NCBI RefSeq assembly: GCF_017356265.1
Contig: NZ_JAFNAW010000007.1
Coordinates: forward strand, 34,898 to 98,897
Reading direction: 5' to 3'
DNA: 64,000 bases
Origin: Paracoccus fontiphilus
GTDB taxonomy: Bacteria > Pseudomonadota > Alphaproteobacteria > Rhodobacterales > Rhodobacteraceae
The notes beneath the pieces were generated by a model. It saw nothing but the letters and a program-made list of their open reading frames with translations, searched no databases and was not told the origin of the DNA. The position numbers and the translations under genes are program-made. The first letter of the stretch is position 1. Every line of letters begins with the position of its first letter. This document shows positions 36,258 through 46,101 of the stretch, one piece after another.

Positions 36258-37316
36258 ATGTCCCTTCGCCGCGCCGAGAACCCTGCCAGTGTCGGGCCCG
36301 TTTTCCGGGCGGCACTTGATCACTTCGACCCGGACCGGCGCCCGCTGATCCTGGGTCACTTCGATGCCGACGGGCTGTCGGCCGCGGCGATCCTGGCGCA
36401 AGCCATGGACCGCGCGGGACGTCCGGCCGACATCCGCATCATGGGCAAGGGCGAAAACCCCTGGTCCCCCCACATCCGCCGGCAACTGGAGGAACGCCAG
36501 CCCGGCGGCCTTGTCGTGACCGATCTGGGCATGCAGCAGGGCGACATCCTGCCGGGCGTGCCCACGATCCTGGTCGATCACCACGTCCCCACGGGCAAGC
36601 CGGGCGGGACGGTCGTGATCTCGGGCAACGGCTGGCTGCCCGAGCCGACCTCGTCCCTGCTGGCCTGGTGGTGCGCCAACGGGGTGGGGCAGGGCGACGA
36701 CCTTCTGTGGCTTGCGGCCATGGGGCTGATCGGCGACATGGCGGACGGCGATTTTCCGGAACTGGCCGAGGCGCAGGCCCGCTATGGCAAGACCGCGCTG
36801 CGCGACGCCGTCTCGCTGGTGAATGCGCCGCGCCGGACCGCTGCGGCCGATGTCGGCCCGGCGCTGGCGCTGCTGATGAAATGCGACTCGCCCAAGGAAC
36901 TGCTGCGGGGCGGGCATCCCGAAACGGCCGTGCTGCAGGCCGCCAAGGCCGAGGTCGCGGCGGAATTGGAAGGCGCCAAGCGCGTGGCCCCGAAGGTGCG
37001 GGGCGATATCGCCCTGATCCGCTTTTCATCGCCCTGCCAGATCCATCCGCTGGTGGCCCAGGCATGGCGCGGACGGCTGCGGGACAAGATCGTGCTGGCG
37101 GCCAATACGGGCTATCGCCCGGGCTGGGTGCACTTTGCCGCGCGCAGCGCCACCGGCACGAACCTGATCGGCTTTCTGGCAAGCCACCGTCCCGCCGGCG
37201 CGGGCACGGAATACGGCAGCGGCCATGCCCAAGCCACGGGCGGCGCGCTGCAACCTGCCGACTGGAACGACTTCGCCGTCCGGATCGGCTTTCCCGAGGA
37301 ACAGGTGCCCTTATGA
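36258..37316 (+). CDS. DHH family phosphoesterase (RecJ-like)
   Basis: A 352-residue DHH/DHHA1 protein. Motif I is ILGHFDADGLSAAAILA and motif III contains TILVDHHVPTG (DHH). The C-terminal DHHA1 part contains FAARSATGTNLIGFL and GSGHAQATGGAL. Such proteins cleave phosphodiesters or 5' single-stranded DNA. AGGAG lies just before the ATG at 36258, although spacing is tight. Its stop overlaps the UV endonuclease start as ATGA, so the pair probably works together in DNA repair. Confidence 0.87.
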   Translation: MSLRRAENPASVGPVFRAALDHFDPDRRPLILGHFDADGLSAAAILAQAMDRAGRPADIRIMGKGENPWSPHIRRQLEERQPGGLVVTDLGMQQGDILPGVPTILVDHHVPTGKPGGTVVISGNGWLPEPTSSLLAWWCANGVGQGDDLLWLAAMGLIGDMADGDFPELAEAQARYGKTALRDAVSLVNAPRRTAAADVGPALALLMKCDSPKELLRGGHPETAVLQAAKAEVAAELEGAKRVAPKVRGDIALIRFSSPCQIHPLVAQAWRGRLRDKIVLAANTGYRPGWVHFAARSATGTNLIGFLASHRPAGAGTEYGSGHAQATGGALQPADWNDFAVRIGFPEEQVPL

Positions 37317-38425
37317 ACGAACGCCCCCTGCGTCTGGGCTTTCCCGTCAAGGTGATGGGACGGCCCGGAATGAAAAGCAACGACACGCGGCGCTGGAGGC
37401 AGAACCCGCATCTCAAGACCTCGCTGGAATACGTCGACGCGATCCTGGACTACCTTGTCGAGGTCGGCATCGACATGTACCGCATGTCCTCGGACCTGGC
37501 GCCCTATGCGACCCATCCCGACATGCCGCAGTTCCATTCCATGGTGGCCGAAAGCGATGCCGAACTTGCGTCCCTGGGCCGCAAGGCACGAGCCCTCGAC
37601 ATGCGCCTGTCCTTTCATCCGTCGCAATTCGTGCTGCTGAACAGCCCGGACCAGGCGCTGACGACGAAAAGCATCTGGGATCTGGCCTCGCAGGCCGAGA
37701 TTCTGGACCGCATGGGCATGGGGCCGGAAGGCGTCCTCGTGACCCATGTGGGCGGGGTCTATGACGATCGAGAGGCAAGCCGCGCCCGCTGGATCAAGGG
37801 ATACGAGCAGTGCCCCGACCATGTCCGCCGCCGCCTGGTCCTGGAAAACGACGACATCCGCTTTTCCGCGGCCGACGTGCTTTGGATCCACGAGCGCTGC
37901 GGCGTACCGCTGATCTTCGACTACCAGCATTTCTGGTGCCTCAACCCCGAAGGATCGGCGCTGCGCCCGACCGTGGAACGCTTCATCAAGTCCTGGCCGG
38001 AAGGCGTGCGGCCCAAGATTCACTTCTCGTCCCCGCGCACCGAACTGCGCGAGATCAAGCGAAAGATCACGGACAAGGAACGCGCCACCCTGAAATCCGC
38101 CGCGCCCGCCAAGGGTGGCGCCCTGACCAAGGCCGTGGTCAAGCCCACGTCGCGCTTCAAGACCGTCCTGCTTCCCCCGATCTGGACGGGGCACGCGGAT
38201 TTCACCAACCCGTTCGAATTAGCGACCTTCATGCGCGATGCGGAAGGCCTGGACTTCGACGTGATGCTGGAGGCAAAGACCAAGGACCTGTCCTTGCTGA
38301 AGCTGAGGGGGGACCTGTTCCGCTACGCCCCCGACGTCGCGACACGCTTCGGGATCGGCTCCGACGACACGGCGGAAGACATGCTGGATCAGGGCATGGA
38401 GGCAGAGGAAGCGTCATCAGATTAG
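37313..38425 (+). CDS. uvsE: UV damage endonuclease UvsE/UvdE
   Basis: A 370-residue UVDE-type TIM-barrel endonuclease that nicks 5' to UV photoproducts. Recognisable segments are LGFPVKVMG at the start, YRMSSDLAPYATHP, LSFHPSQFVLLNSPD (metal histidine and glutamine), VTHVGGVYDDREA, ENDDIRFSAADVLWI and FDYQHFWCL. Length is normal (Thermus and Bacillus members are 300 to 350). Its 3' end abuts an IS30 remnant; the stop codon at 38423-38425 is within four bases of the remnant's own stop, but the C terminus looks complete. Confidence 0.92.
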   Translation: MNERPLRLGFPVKVMGRPGMKSNDTRRWRQNPHLKTSLEYVDAILDYLVEVGIDMYRMSSDLAPYATHPDMPQFHSMVAESDAELASLGRKARALDMRLSFHPSQFVLLNSPDQALTTKSIWDLASQAEILDRMGMGPEGVLVTHVGGVYDDREASRARWIKGYEQCPDHVRRRLVLENDDIRFSAADVLWIHERCGVPLIFDYQHFWCLNPEGSALRPTVERFIKSWPEGVRPKIHFSSPRTELREIKRKITDKERATLKSAAPAKGGALTKAVVKPTSRFKTVLLPPIWTGHADFTNPFELATFMRDAEGLDFDVMLEAKTKDLSLLKLRGDLFRYAPDVATRFGIGSDDTAEDMLDQGMEAEEASSD

Positions 38426-38499
38426 GCTTCGTCTGTCTGCCGCCAGCGCTCGATCTTGCGGCGCTCGGAAAGGGAAAGGTGAGAGAACCGAACCTTCAT
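38422..38499 (-). pseudogene. IS30 family transposase N-terminal stub
   Basis: Reading the minus strand, 25 codons start MKVRFSHLSLSERRKIERWR, the beginning of an IS30-type transposase helix-turn-helix, then diverge (QTDEA) and stop. Only the first 21 residues are transposase-like. A perfect 7-bp hairpin (GCTCAAC/GTTGAGC, 38518-38536) lies upstream and may be near the old element end. The remainder of the element is gone, so this is a relic touching the uvsE 3' end. Confidence 0.7.
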
Positions 38500-38597
38500 T
38501 CCTATGATCCTTTCATGGCTCAACCCATTGTTGAGCACAGAAAGTCGCATTTCAGGATAGCGCGTCCCCCCTCTACAGGCTCTGTTGTCACCAAGTT

Positions 38598-39763
38598 AAA
38601 ATGTCGCCTGGTGCCATTTAGAAATGTCGCATGGGGCTGGAGCGATAAGCCGGCCCCGGCCCGCTCTCCAGCACAAGGGCCGTAGGGACGGGGCCGGCGA
38701 CAGCGCGCCGTTTGCAGGTTTCGGTTATCGTGGCTGAGGGCTATGTGAGCCCATCTTTATTGTGCAGGTGGTTGCAGGATCTGCGCAGCCTGAACTTCTG
38801 CCGCGCGTCGTTCGGCGCGCTTGTCGAGCCAGCTCTTCCGACCAGACCCGCGCTTGCCGGTCGGCGTGTAGCGCGTTCGCTGCTTGCCGATCGGGCCGAT
38901 TTCGGGTGACGCGGCCTCTTGCCGGGCCATCACCCAGGACAGAACCTCGCACAGCCGCTTGTTCTCGGTGATGCTGGCATGGGTGGCGCGCTGCTGGCTT
39001 GGATCGAAGGCGCGATAGGGCAGAGAAACACCTTTCCAGCGGATCTCCAGCCCCCGGTCGGCATGAGCATAGGTCTCGACATAGTGGCCGATCGCACTGC
39101 GCGCGTGGGGGCTGTCTTCGAGGATGAACTTCCGGCGTTCATAATGCACGACGAGATTGTGGCCGACCTGGCGTTGGTCGCGGGCGCAGAGGATGTTCTT
39201 CAGCCGGGACGCGGCCATGTTCAGCGGCCGGTGCAGGTCATCGGACCGGGCAGGAGCATAAGCAAACCGCCCATTGTGGCGCGCCATGAAGCCGGGAAGA
39301 AAGGCGTTGGCGGCTTCCATGTCGGAAATGCCGGCAAGCCGCAACTCCTTGACCAGGCGATCCTGCAAGGTGCGGTTGGCCCGCTCGACACGACCCTTGG
39401 CCTGAGAGCTGTTGGCGCACAGGATCTCGATGTTCAGTTCGCAAAGTGCTCGGCCGCATTGCGTCATGCCATGGCCGGACTTCGCCTCATTGGGTGCACG
39501 GCCGCGTGCGCAATGTGTCAGACCAGCGACGCCTTCGGTGCCGAACCGGACCAGCAGCCGGTGCAGCTGACGACGGCTGAGGTTCAGCACAACCGCCGCG
39601 TCGCTGGCGCGCAACCGTCCAGCTACGACATCTCGCAAGACCGCTGCGCGGCTCAGGTCTCGTTCGCTCATCATCACCCATCCCATGTCCACGCTCCCAA
39701 GGATCGACACGATGCTCATCCGAAGGAGTGTGACATTCCTGAATTGCCAAGGTGAGACATTTT
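38598..39763 (-). mobile_element. ISNCY (IS1202-like) element with internal deletion
   Basis: Outer ends are AAAATGTCGC (38598-38607) and, inverted, AAAATGTCTC (39754-39763). A second, subterminal AAATGTC-type repeat follows each (GAAATGTCGC at 38621-38630; GTGACATTCC at 39730-39739). They bracket one transposase gene that lacks its middle. Total about 1.17 kb, shorter than a normal 1.4 to 1.7 kb member. Target duplications were not identified. Confidence 0.7.
38757..39671 (-). pseudogene. ISNCY family transposase, internally deleted
   Basis: The frame starts MSERDLSRAAVLRDVVAGRL with a helix-turn-helix (RRQLHRLLVRFG) and then jumps at CARGRAPNEAKSGHGMTQCG straight into the middle of the DDE domain (LNIEILCANSSQAKGRVERA is a strong ISNCY signature). 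Family members carry about 150 or more residues between these points, including the first aspartates of the DDE triad, so the protein should be inactive. The deletion is in frame, giving a 304-residue product. C-terminal part is intact to the stop. Confidence 0.8.
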
Positions 39764-39805
39764 AGCTTTGCATGTGAACTCACGCCGAAGCGCAAACCCT
39801 AGCTT

Positions 39806-40885
39806 TTCTTTCTATTCCAGTCTGTTTCTGATGGCCATCAGGTTGCTTTCGAAGACCTCCGCAGGTGTCCGGTAGCCCAGGCACTTCCGGGGCGTGGCGT
39901 TCAGGCGCTGACACATCATCCTCATCGAACGCGGCGTCAACTGCAACACAGCAGTGTCTCGAGGCAGATAGCGGCGTAGCCGCCGGTTTATGTTCTCGAC
40001 CGAGCCCTTTTGCCACGGCGCTTGCGGGTCGCAGAACCAGGCCTTCGTGCCCATGCCACTCTCCAACTCGCGCCAAGCCACGAACTCCAGGCCGCGGTCA
40101 AAGGTGATCGAGCGCCGCGCCTCGACGGGCAGGGGTGACATCTCATGAATCAGTCGGTTCATGAGAGGCTTGGACTTCCGGTCATTGTTGCGCAGCAGAA
40201 CGGTGTAGCGGGTCTTGCGTTCGATCAGCGTCGCCACATTGGCGTCGCCCTGAGCCCGCTCAAAGATCATCAAGTCGCCCTCCCAGTTGCCGAACTGGCT
40301 ACGATTGTTGATCTCGGGCGGCCGGTTGTGAATGCTCGTTTCCACAGGAAAAACCCGGTTGTGGGGGGTGCGGGCATAGCGCGGCTTCCGCTTACGGCGC
40401 CGCTCGGGCAGGAGGCGGGCCAGCTGCGCTGACTGTCCTTCGGCAGAATAGACATACTGGTAGATCGTCTCATGGCAGAGCCTGTGCGGGGCGCCGGGTT
40501 CAATCCTGAGCCGGCCTGCAATCTGTTCCGGCGACCAGCCTTCGTGCAGGCAGCGGATCACTTCGGCACGCAGATCCGGAAGACGCTCGAGCTTGCGCCG
40601 ACGCGACCGCCTGCGGTCGGCTTGGGACTGAGCCGTCACATGCCAGTAGCCATCAGCCTGCGGCACGTCCTTGTCATGCCACCAGTTGCGTTTGACTTCG
40701 CGGGTGATGGTCGAGCGATCACGGCCGAGCATCGCCGCAATCTTCGTCTTCGGCACCTTGGCCTGCAACATACGCGCTATCACGCGGCGTTCATCGAGCG
40801 TCAGGTTGGTGAAAGGGCGCCTCATCACATCCTCCTGAATAGCTTCAGGAAACTATCGAGTGATGCATTCCAGAATGGAATGTGC
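39806..40885 (-). mobile_element. IS30 family insertion sequence, apparently intact
   Basis: An element of about 1.08 kb with one full transposase gene. Candidate ends are ATTCCAGTCTG (39814-39824) and the inverted ATTCCATTCTG (complement of 40871-40881), 10 of 11 bases alike. Exact termini and target duplication were not settled, so the limits are approximate. It splits the ISNCY relic from the IS21 relic. Confidence 0.6.
39812..40825 (-). CDS. IS30 family transposase
   Basis: A 337-residue transposase without visible damage. The N-terminal helix-turn-helix contains LTLDERRVIARMLQAKVPK and LGRDRSTITREVKRN. The DDE catalytic core is complete: FGNWEGDLMIF (first D), SITFDRGLEF (second D) and PWQKGSVENINRRLRRYLP (E). 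AGGAGG lies five bases before the ATG at 40825. It is intact enough to be active, unlike the neighbouring elements. Confidence 0.93.
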   Translation of the reverse strand: MRRPFTNLTLDERRVIARMLQAKVPKTKIAAMLGRDRSTITREVKRNWWHDKDVPQADGYWHVTAQSQADRRRSRRRKLERLPDLRAEVIRCLHEGWSPEQIAGRLRIEPGAPHRLCHETIYQYVYSAEGQSAQLARLLPERRRKRKPRYARTPHNRVFPVETSIHNRPPEINNRSQFGNWEGDLMIFERAQGDANVATLIERKTRYTVLLRNNDRKSKPLMNRLIHEMSPLPVEARRSITFDRGLEFVAWRELESGMGTKAWFCDPQAPWQKGSVENINRRLRRYLPRDTAVLQLTPRSMRMMCQRLNATPRKCLGYRTPAEVFESNLMAIRNRLE

Positions 40886-40934
40886 CCGCCTACAAGCTCA
40901 GACATTTATAAGCATAGTTATGGAGCAAAAACAG

Positions 40935-40953
40935 CGCTGATCCTATATCAGCG
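40935..40953. repeat. perfect hairpin between IS30 and IS21 relic
   Basis: CGCTGAT-CCTAT-ATCAGCG is a perfect 7-bp inverted repeat with a 5-base loop. It sits just outside the IS30 right end, near the expected end of the IS21 relic. It could be part of an IS terminus or a weak terminator; no T run follows. Confidence 0.35.
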
Positions 40954-41416
40954 TCACAGCTTTCAGTGTGTCCAGTAGTCTTGTTTTCGACACGCGTTCT
41001 CGGGTTCCGCAATCACTTGCAGCGCGCTTGGCTGTGGTGGCCGACGCAACCCCGATAGCGCACCAGCACGACCTCGTGCCGGTCGGCGCCGTTGAGGAAG
41101 TCGTGGTTCTGCGGAACCTATAGCGCGGCAATCCGGGTGTGACTTGCGCGACGGTCCGGATGAGCTTCCATGCCGCGGCGTCGCTGAGGTTGTCACGCTG
41201 GTTGTCGCCGGCAACGTCGCCGTCACATTCTGGTTGCCGCGCCGCGTCAGGCTTTGGGGTGTTCCTGATTGTCGCGCGGGCCGCCGGACGGCCCCGCTGG
41301 CGTTTGCCCTCGAGGGCCGAGCGGCGTCGATGGCGTTCGACGTTCATCCCGAAGATGGTGGCGTGGTGAACCAGGCGGTCGACGGCTGGTGAAGAGGACG
41401 CGCCAGCCGTTCTCGA

Positions 41417-41427
<11 letters not shown>
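40943..41427 (-). pseudogene. IS21 family istB remnant (internally deleted)
   Basis: Minus-strand translation gives GLALIENGWRVLFT, the IstB region just after the Walker A helix, joined with a frame change to AVDRLVHHATIFGMNVERH and RRRSALEGKRQRGRP, the typical IstB C terminus. About 80 central residues, including Walker B, and the whole N terminus are missing. Past about 41230 the frame runs on with no similarity I recognise. It is the ATP-binding helper gene of an IS21 element and is dead. Confidence 0.7.
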
Positions 41428-42760
<1,333 letters not shown>

Positions 42761-42949
42761 TCATGACAGGCCTCGCCTGAGGATCGGTTGCAGGGCGCCC
42801 CGGCACAAAGGTGGTTCTCCAGTCCTGAAAAACCACCAGCGCAGGGCGGCGACCGCGGTCACAGACCCGGGAAGTCCGGCCGCAACGCCTCATCCTCATC
42901 GACGCCGAACCTCATCCCGTCCGTCGCGCAGCAGCGCGCCTTCAAGGCA

Positions 42950-43846
42950 AGGAGCGTGATCCGGAACTGGCCTCGGGCCGGGCCGGGCAGGATCGGCTGG
43001 GCATGGCGGCCATCAAGCAGGCCTTCGATGGCAGCCGGGGGCGACACGGCGCGCGAAAGGTGTGGCATCAGTTGCGCCGCGAGGGGCGCGCCATCGCCCG
43101 GCTCGCACGGTGGAACGGCTGATGAAGGCGATGGGATTGCAAGGTGTTGTCCGCCGGGGCAAGAAAGTCGTCACGCCGATGCGGCTCAGCCCTGCCCGGA
43201 CGACAAGGTGAACCGGGCCTTCGTGGCGGACATGCCGGACCAGCTCTGGGTCAGCGACCTCACCTCGCTCTCAAGCTGGCAGGGCCCTCGCCATGCTCTC
43301 TCGGACCAGGGGCGTTCCCATGGCTCGATCCATGTCGCCCTCGTGATCGACGTCCTTGCCCGCAAGATCGTCGGCGGGCGCGTCTCGACTTCGATGGCCA
43401 CCGGTTTCGTCCTTGATGCCCTGAACCAGGCGATCTGCCGGCGGGCGCCATCCGAGGCTGGCAAGCTGGTCCATCACGGCGACCGGGGCAGCCAGCATCT
43501 GTCGATCCCATACACGGAACGGCTGGCCGAGGCGGGCATCGACACCTCGGCCGGCAGCGTCGGGGGCTCCCATGGCAACGCTCTGGCTGAAAGCATCATC
43601 GGCCTGTTCAGGACCGAGGTCATCAAGTTCCTCGGACCTTGGAAGTCCGTCGGTCAGGTCGCGTGGGAAACCCTGAAGCGGATCGACTGGCATCACACGA
43701 CGGGCCTGCACCGCGCCATCGTTTGCGTCACCCCGAACGAAGCAGAGGGGGCCGTCCACGCAAGCTTGAACGCTGACGAAAAAGCAGCCTCATCAATGAA
43801 ACAGAAACGCTCCGGCAAACCCGGGGCGGTTCACTCAGGTCATTGA
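42950..43846 (+). pseudogene. IS3 family transposase (orfB) remnant
   Basis: The last 600 bases encode a recognisable IS3 OrfB catalytic part: PDQLWVSDLTSLSSWQG, FVLDALNQAI, LVHHGDRGSQHLSIPYTERL, GNALAESIIGLFRTEVIKF. Upstream, HGARKVWHQLRREGRAIAR and TVERLMKAMGLQGVV occur in different frames, showing at least two frameshifts near 43110 and 43185. The orfA part is not visible, and 42650-42950 holds no recognisable gene. The stop overlaps the last codon of the fdhF/ydeP gene on the other strand. Confidence 0.72.
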
Positions 43847-46101
43847 GCCTCGATCCGCACCGGCGCGCCCTTGTAGGCCGGCGTCTTCGAGGCGATGTCG
43901 TGATGGGCAAGCGGAACAAGGGGATTGGCCTCGGGATAGTAGGCGGCGACGCAGCCGGCCGGCAGGTCATAGGGCACCACGGTCAACCCCTCGACGCGGC
44001 GGGTGATGCCGTCCTCGACCGCGGATACCAGGCTCACGCGCTGGCCTTCGGCGACGCCGGCGCGGGCCATGTCGGCGCGACCGATCAGGACGATCATCCG
44101 GTCGCCTTCCAATCCCCGCAACCGGTCGCGATAGCCGTAGACCGTCGTGTTGAACTGGTCGTTCGACCGCAGCGTGACCAGCGTGAAGGCCCCCTCCCCC
44201 GGCTCCGATCCCAAGGCCGACAGGCTGGGCGGCACCGTGAACTCGGCCCTGCCGGTTTCGGTCTTCCAGTCGCGCCTGCGGGCCGAGTTGCCGCGGTAAA
44301 AGCCGCCGGCCTTGAACAGCCGTTCGTTGAAGCCGTCGAACTGGTCGGGATAGGTTTCCTCGATCAGGTCGCGGATGCGGCCGTAATCGGCGATCCAGTG
44401 GTCCCAGCGCACCCGAGGGTTTGGCGGCAGCGTCGCCTTGGCGATGCCCGCGACAATGGCCGGTTCCGACAGAAGGTGGCGCGAGGCCGGGGACCGCCGC
44501 CCCATCGAGCCGTGGATATGGCTGAGGCTGTCTTCCATCGACACCGCCTGCGGCCCGGTCTTCTGCTGGTCGCGTTCGGCCCGCACAAGGCAGGGCAGCA
44601 GCCACGCGCTCCCGCCCACCAGCAGGTGCGATCGGTTCAGCTTGGTGGCGATCTGCACGTTCAGATCCAGCCGCGCCCAGGCGGGCTCGGCCCGGTCCAG
44701 GTCGGGAATGGCCCGCGCGAAGTTGCCGCCCAGGCTGACGAAGCCCTTGACGGTGCCGTCGATGACGCCCTGGACCACCTCGACGGTGGTCATGCCGGTG
44801 TCGCGCGGCGGGTCGAAGTCGAACATCTGCGCCAGCCTGTCCAGCGGCACCAGTTCGGGCTTTTCGGAGATGCCGACCGTGCGCTGGCCCTGCACGTTGG
44901 AATGGCCGCGCACCGGGCAGATGCCGGTGCCCGGCCGACCGATATGGCCACCCATCAGCAAAAGGTTCACCAGCATCCCCACGCTGTCGCCGCCATGGAC
45001 ATGCTGCGTCAGGCCCATGCCATAGACACCGATCACGCGCTTCGAGGCCGCGAAAAGCCCCGCCACCTCGGCCAGATCGCCCTGGCTCAGGCCCGAGGCG
45101 GCCTCGATCCCGGCCCAGGACTGCGCGCGGACCCAGGTCTCGAAGGCGTCGAAGTCGTGGCAATGCCGGTCGATGAAGTCGCGGTCCAGGGCGCCGTGGT
45201 CGAACAGGTGCTTGCAGATGCCCGCGATGGCCGCGATGTCGCCGCCGGGGCGCAGTTGCAGGTAGATGTCGGAAATGGGCGTCCCCCGTCCCGACAGCAT
45301 CTCGGTCGGGCTTTGTGGGTTCATGAACTCGACCAACCCGCGTTCGCGGATCGGGTTGAAGGTCACGATCCTGCAGCCGCGCTTTACCGCCTGCTGGATC
45401 GGGTGCAGGAACCGCGGGCTGTTCGACCCGGTGTTCTGGCCGAAGAACAGCATGAGGTCGCAATGCTCGAAGTCCTCCAGCACGCAGGTGCCGACCGGCG
45501 CGCCGATCGTCCGTTTCAGGGCCACGCTTGTCGTCTCGTGGCACATGTTGGAACTGTCGGGCAGGTTGTTGTGCCCGTAGAGCCGCGCAAACAGCGCATA
45601 AAGATAGGACGTCTCGAGGCTGGCCCGGCCCGAGGCGTAGAAGACCGCCTTTTTGGGGTCCATGGCCTTCAGGCTGGCGCCGATGGCCGCGAAGGCCTCG
45701 GGCCAGGTCGCCTCGACATAGCGGTCGCTGCCTGCGTCATAGCGCATGGGATGGGTCAGGCGGCCCACGGCCTCGAGGTCGTGGTCGGGCCAGTCGCGCA
45801 GTTCGGCCAAGGTGTGGCGGGCGAAGAAATCCGGGGTGCAGCGGTCGCGGGTCAGATCCCACAAGGTCGCCTTTGCGCCGTTTTCGCAGAATTCGGCCAG
45901 GTGGGGCGACGGCGGCTTGGCCCAGGCGCAAGAGGTGCACATGTGTCCGCCCGGCTTGTTCTGGCGGCGCAGGGTTTCAAGGGTGCCCAGGCGGATGCGG
46001 TCCTGGGTGGCATGGCGCAGGACGCTTTTCAACGACCCCCAGCCGCCGGTCGGCGCATCGTAGAAGGGCGTGGTCGGGTCCTGCTCGCGTTCGCCGGTCA
46101 T
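43840..46101 (-). CDS. FdhF/YdeP family molybdopterin oxidoreductase
   Basis: A 753-residue member of the FdhF/YdeP group (formate dehydrogenase alpha-like, without a full iron-sulfur domain). The N terminus has a short cysteine pair (GHMCTSCAWAKP); the molybdopterin core shows YASGRASLETSYLYALFARL, SSNMCHETTSVALKRTIG, LFFGQNTGSNSPRF and the C-terminal FTLVTLRSNDQFNTTVYGYRD. The substrate is not established for this group; E. coli YdeP is linked to acid resistance. Its ATG overlaps the catalase-like stop (ATGA), so the two form one unit. The 3' end touches the IS3 remnant, but the C terminus looks complete. Confidence 0.87.
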   Translation of the reverse strand: MTGEREQDPTTPFYDAPTGGWGSLKSVLRHATQDRIRLGTLETLRRQNKPGGHMCTSCAWAKPPSPHLAEFCENGAKATLWDLTRDRCTPDFFARHTLAELRDWPDHDLEAVGRLTHPMRYDAGSDRYVEATWPEAFAAIGASLKAMDPKKAVFYASGRASLETSYLYALFARLYGHNNLPDSSNMCHETTSVALKRTIGAPVGTCVLEDFEHCDLMLFFGQNTGSNSPRFLHPIQQAVKRGCRIVTFNPIRERGLVEFMNPQSPTEMLSGRGTPISDIYLQLRPGGDIAAIAGICKHLFDHGALDRDFIDRHCHDFDAFETWVRAQSWAGIEAASGLSQGDLAEVAGLFAASKRVIGVYGMGLTQHVHGGDSVGMLVNLLLMGGHIGRPGTGICPVRGHSNVQGQRTVGISEKPELVPLDRLAQMFDFDPPRDTGMTTVEVVQGVIDGTVKGFVSLGGNFARAIPDLDRAEPAWARLDLNVQIATKLNRSHLLVGGSAWLLPCLVRAERDQQKTGPQAVSMEDSLSHIHGSMGRRSPASRHLLSEPAIVAGIAKATLPPNPRVRWDHWIADYGRIRDLIEETYPDQFDGFNERLFKAGGFYRGNSARRRDWKTETGRAEFTVPPSLSALGSEPGEGAFTLVTLRSNDQFNTTVYGYRDRLRGLEGDRMIVLIGRADMARAGVAEGQRVSLVSAVEDGITRRVEGLTVVPYDLPAGCVAAYYPEANPLVPLAHHDIASKTPAYKGAPVRIEAQ

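Noticed and set aside
38577..38592. GGCTCTGTTGTCACC resembles IS6-family terminal repeats.
   Set aside because: Only the first ten bases fit and no IS6 transposase or partner end is present.
40935..40953. Hairpin could be a transcription terminator.
   Set aside because: No T run follows and no gene ends there; listed only as a repeat.
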